Below, one piece after another: positions 4,704-5,624 of a stretch of 5,624 bases of DNA. Origin of the DNA: Phenylobacterium sp. (GTDB lineage: Bacteria > Pseudomonadota > Alphaproteobacteria > Caulobacterales > Caulobacteraceae); the NCBI GenBank assembly GCA_019264505.1, contig JAHUZY010000311.1, positions 1-5,624 of the forward strand, written 5' to 3'. The notes under the pieces were generated by a model. That model was not told where the DNA came from and made no database searches. It saw only the letters and a program-made list of their open reading frames with translations. The position numbers and the translations under genes were made by a program. The stretch's first letter is position 1. Every line of letters starts with the position of its first letter.

Positions 4704-5624
4704 ATGACCACCTTATCGCCGGGCGACGCCGCTTTTGAGGGTTTCCGACTGACTCGAGAATATCCCCGGGTCACGATGATCTGGGCGGTCTTCCACCTTC
4801 TGGTGTCCTTCGTCACCGCAACAGCCCTGATCCTGCTCGGCGGGGATGTGCTGCTGCAGGCTGAGAATGCCGCGGAGATGAGCCCGGCCGAGCTTGCCGT
4901 ATTCATGCGCGAGATTGCGCCGGCCTATCTGACCCTGGCGCCCATCGGGCTGGTGGTCATGTCGGTGGCGGCGGCGGCGGTCTACCGACTGCAACTGCGG
5001 CCAGAGGAAGCCGCCAACAGCGGCCACCTTCGGTTCGGCGCCGATGAGGTCCGCCTGATCATCCTGACCGTCATCTACTATCTGCTGACCATCGGCGGGG
5101 TGCTGGCCCTGTCCCTGCTGGCGGCCATCGCCGCAGCCGTCGCCTCTATGGCCGGCCAAGGCGCCATGGCCATGGTGGGCGGCGGCATGATGCTGTTCTT
5201 CGCCGGTCTCTGGCTGTTTGTCCTTGTGCGCCTGTCCCTGGCGCCGGTCCTGACCTTCGAACAGCGCCGGCTGGTGGTCTTCGGCTCCTGGGCCCTGACT
5301 CGCGGCCACTTTTGGCGGCTGCTTGGGACCTATGCGCTCGCCCTCATCACCGTCTTCGTGGTCAGCCTGCTGGCCATGGTCATCTTCGCGGCCCTGGCGG
5401 GTATCGTCACCGTCGCCGCCGGCGGCGGGCTGGACCAGGTCGGCGAGGTGTTCCAGCCGGACTTCAGCTCGTTCAGCGCCTATATCTCAGCCCAGACGCT
5501 GCTCTATCTGATCTTCAACGCCATCCTGACGGCCATCTTCTACCCGGCGGTGCTGACCCCGCAGGTCGTCGCCTACCTCACCTTCCTGCCAGCCGCGGTC
5601 GAAGAGCAGGGAGTTGGGTCAGAC
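4704..5624 (+). CDS. Multi-spanning membrane protein of unknown function (3' end outside window)
   Basis: An open frame of 307 codons runs from the ATG at 4704 to the last base of the window without a stop, so the gene is incomplete. GGGGAG (4693-4698) lies 5 nt before the ATG, a strong ribosome site. The protein begins with a cytoplasmic-looking stretch, [20 protein letters not shown], then has about six hydrophobic regions (about 24-47, 73-95, 117-149, 157-183, 206-239, 264-292). Charged blocks are [20 protein letters not shown] (96-115), [14 protein letters not shown] (176-189) and [16 protein letters not shown] (195-210). The SWxLTRGxFWRLLG pattern seems familiar from uncharacterised membrane proteins of Caulobacter relatives, but I cannot name a family with confidence. 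A loop with [10 protein letters not shown] (251-260) precedes the last hydrophobic region. The visible end ([11 protein letters not shown]) is polar, so the stop may be near. No catalytic motif or cysteine is seen. Codon use matches the neighbours. It is divergent from trmFO and need not share its function. Confidence 0.85.
   Translation, partial: MTTLSPGDAAFEGFRLTREYPRVTMIWAVFHLLVSFVTATALILLGGDVLLQAENAAEMSPAELAVFMREIAPAYLTLAPIGLVVMSVAAAAVYRLQLRPEEAANSGHLRFGADEVRLIILTVIYYLLTIGGVLALSLLAAIAAAVASMAGQGAMAMVGGGMMLFFAGLWLFVLVRLSLAPVLTFEQRRLVVFGSWALTRGHFWRLLGTYALALITVFVVSLLAMVIFAALAGIVTVAAGGGLDQVGEVFQPDFSSFSAYISAQTLLYLIFNAILTAIFYPAVLTPQVVAYLTFLPAAVEEQGVGSD

Noticed and set aside
4967..4980. Short GCG-type repeat (tggcggcggcggcgg)
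   Set aside because: It encodes an alanine run within a membrane segment and is ordinary for GC-rich DNA. No sign of a functional or variable repeat tract.
4713..5309. Minus-strand open frame of 198 codons opposite the membrane protein
   Set aside because: The H/Q/D/G-rich translation is the complement of hydrophobic membrane-segment codons. The plus-strand frame has a strong ribosome site and membrane topology.
1..5624. Search for mobile elements, CRISPR arrays, tRNA/rRNA genes, toxin-antitoxin pairs or phage genes
   Set aside because: Nothing supporting any of these was seen. All long stretches are explained by housekeeping-type genes with uniform composition, and the gaps are all under 150 nt.

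Overview
The window is GC-rich, densely coding DNA with strong G/C preference at third codon positions. It looks like ordinary chromosome from an alphaproteobacterium. The gene set (secD-secF, then an Mth938/NDUFAF3-type gene, an NDUFAF6-type squalene/phytoene-synthase-like gene, and a folate-dependent trmFO), together with a Caulobacter-type promoter (TTGCGCC-N12-GCTATAGG), suggests the Caulobacterales (Caulobacter, Phenylobacterium, Brevundimonas or a relative). That placement rests on recalled family sequences and gene order, not on a search.

Layout, left to right. (1) 1-371 is the C-terminal end of SecD. It is followed after 11 nt by a complete secF (383-1336) and after 5 nt more by a 119-codon Mth938-like/NDUFAF3-like gene starting with GTG (1342-1701). 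These three are tightly spaced and probably form one operon. (2) 1702-1799 holds an imperfect GC-rich inverted repeat and a good promoter candidate. The promoter precedes a 201-aa membrane protein (1800-2405) that resembles the membrane domain of urate hydroxylase PuuD but has no cytochrome c domain. (3) 2406-2472 holds a perfect 10-bp hairpin and a 9-nt direct repeat covering the next Shine-Dalgarno site. An NDUFAF6-like squalene/phytoene-synthase-fold protein (2473-3165) follows. (4) trmFO lies on the minus strand (3169-4566), converging on the previous gene with only 3 nt between stop codons. (5) A 137-nt divergent intergenic region (4567-4703) leads to a multi-spanning membrane protein of unknown function (4704-5624) that is still open at the window edge.

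How the genes fit together. SecD and SecF are the proton-driven accessory subunits of the Sec translocon. Two genes downstream are bacterial relatives of human mitochondrial complex I assembly factors (NDUFAF3 and NDUFAF6). They flank a small membrane protein that may bind heme or another redox cofactor. The neighbourhood therefore hints at a link between membrane-protein insertion and respiratory complex assembly. TrmFO (m5U54 tRNA methylation) is functionally unrelated as far as can be seen. No tRNA or rRNA gene, CRISPR array, insertion sequence, prophage or attachment site was seen, and no reading frame appears broken. The most interesting points are the two assembly-factor homologues around the stand-alone PuuD-N-like protein and the possible RNA switch at 2431-2470.
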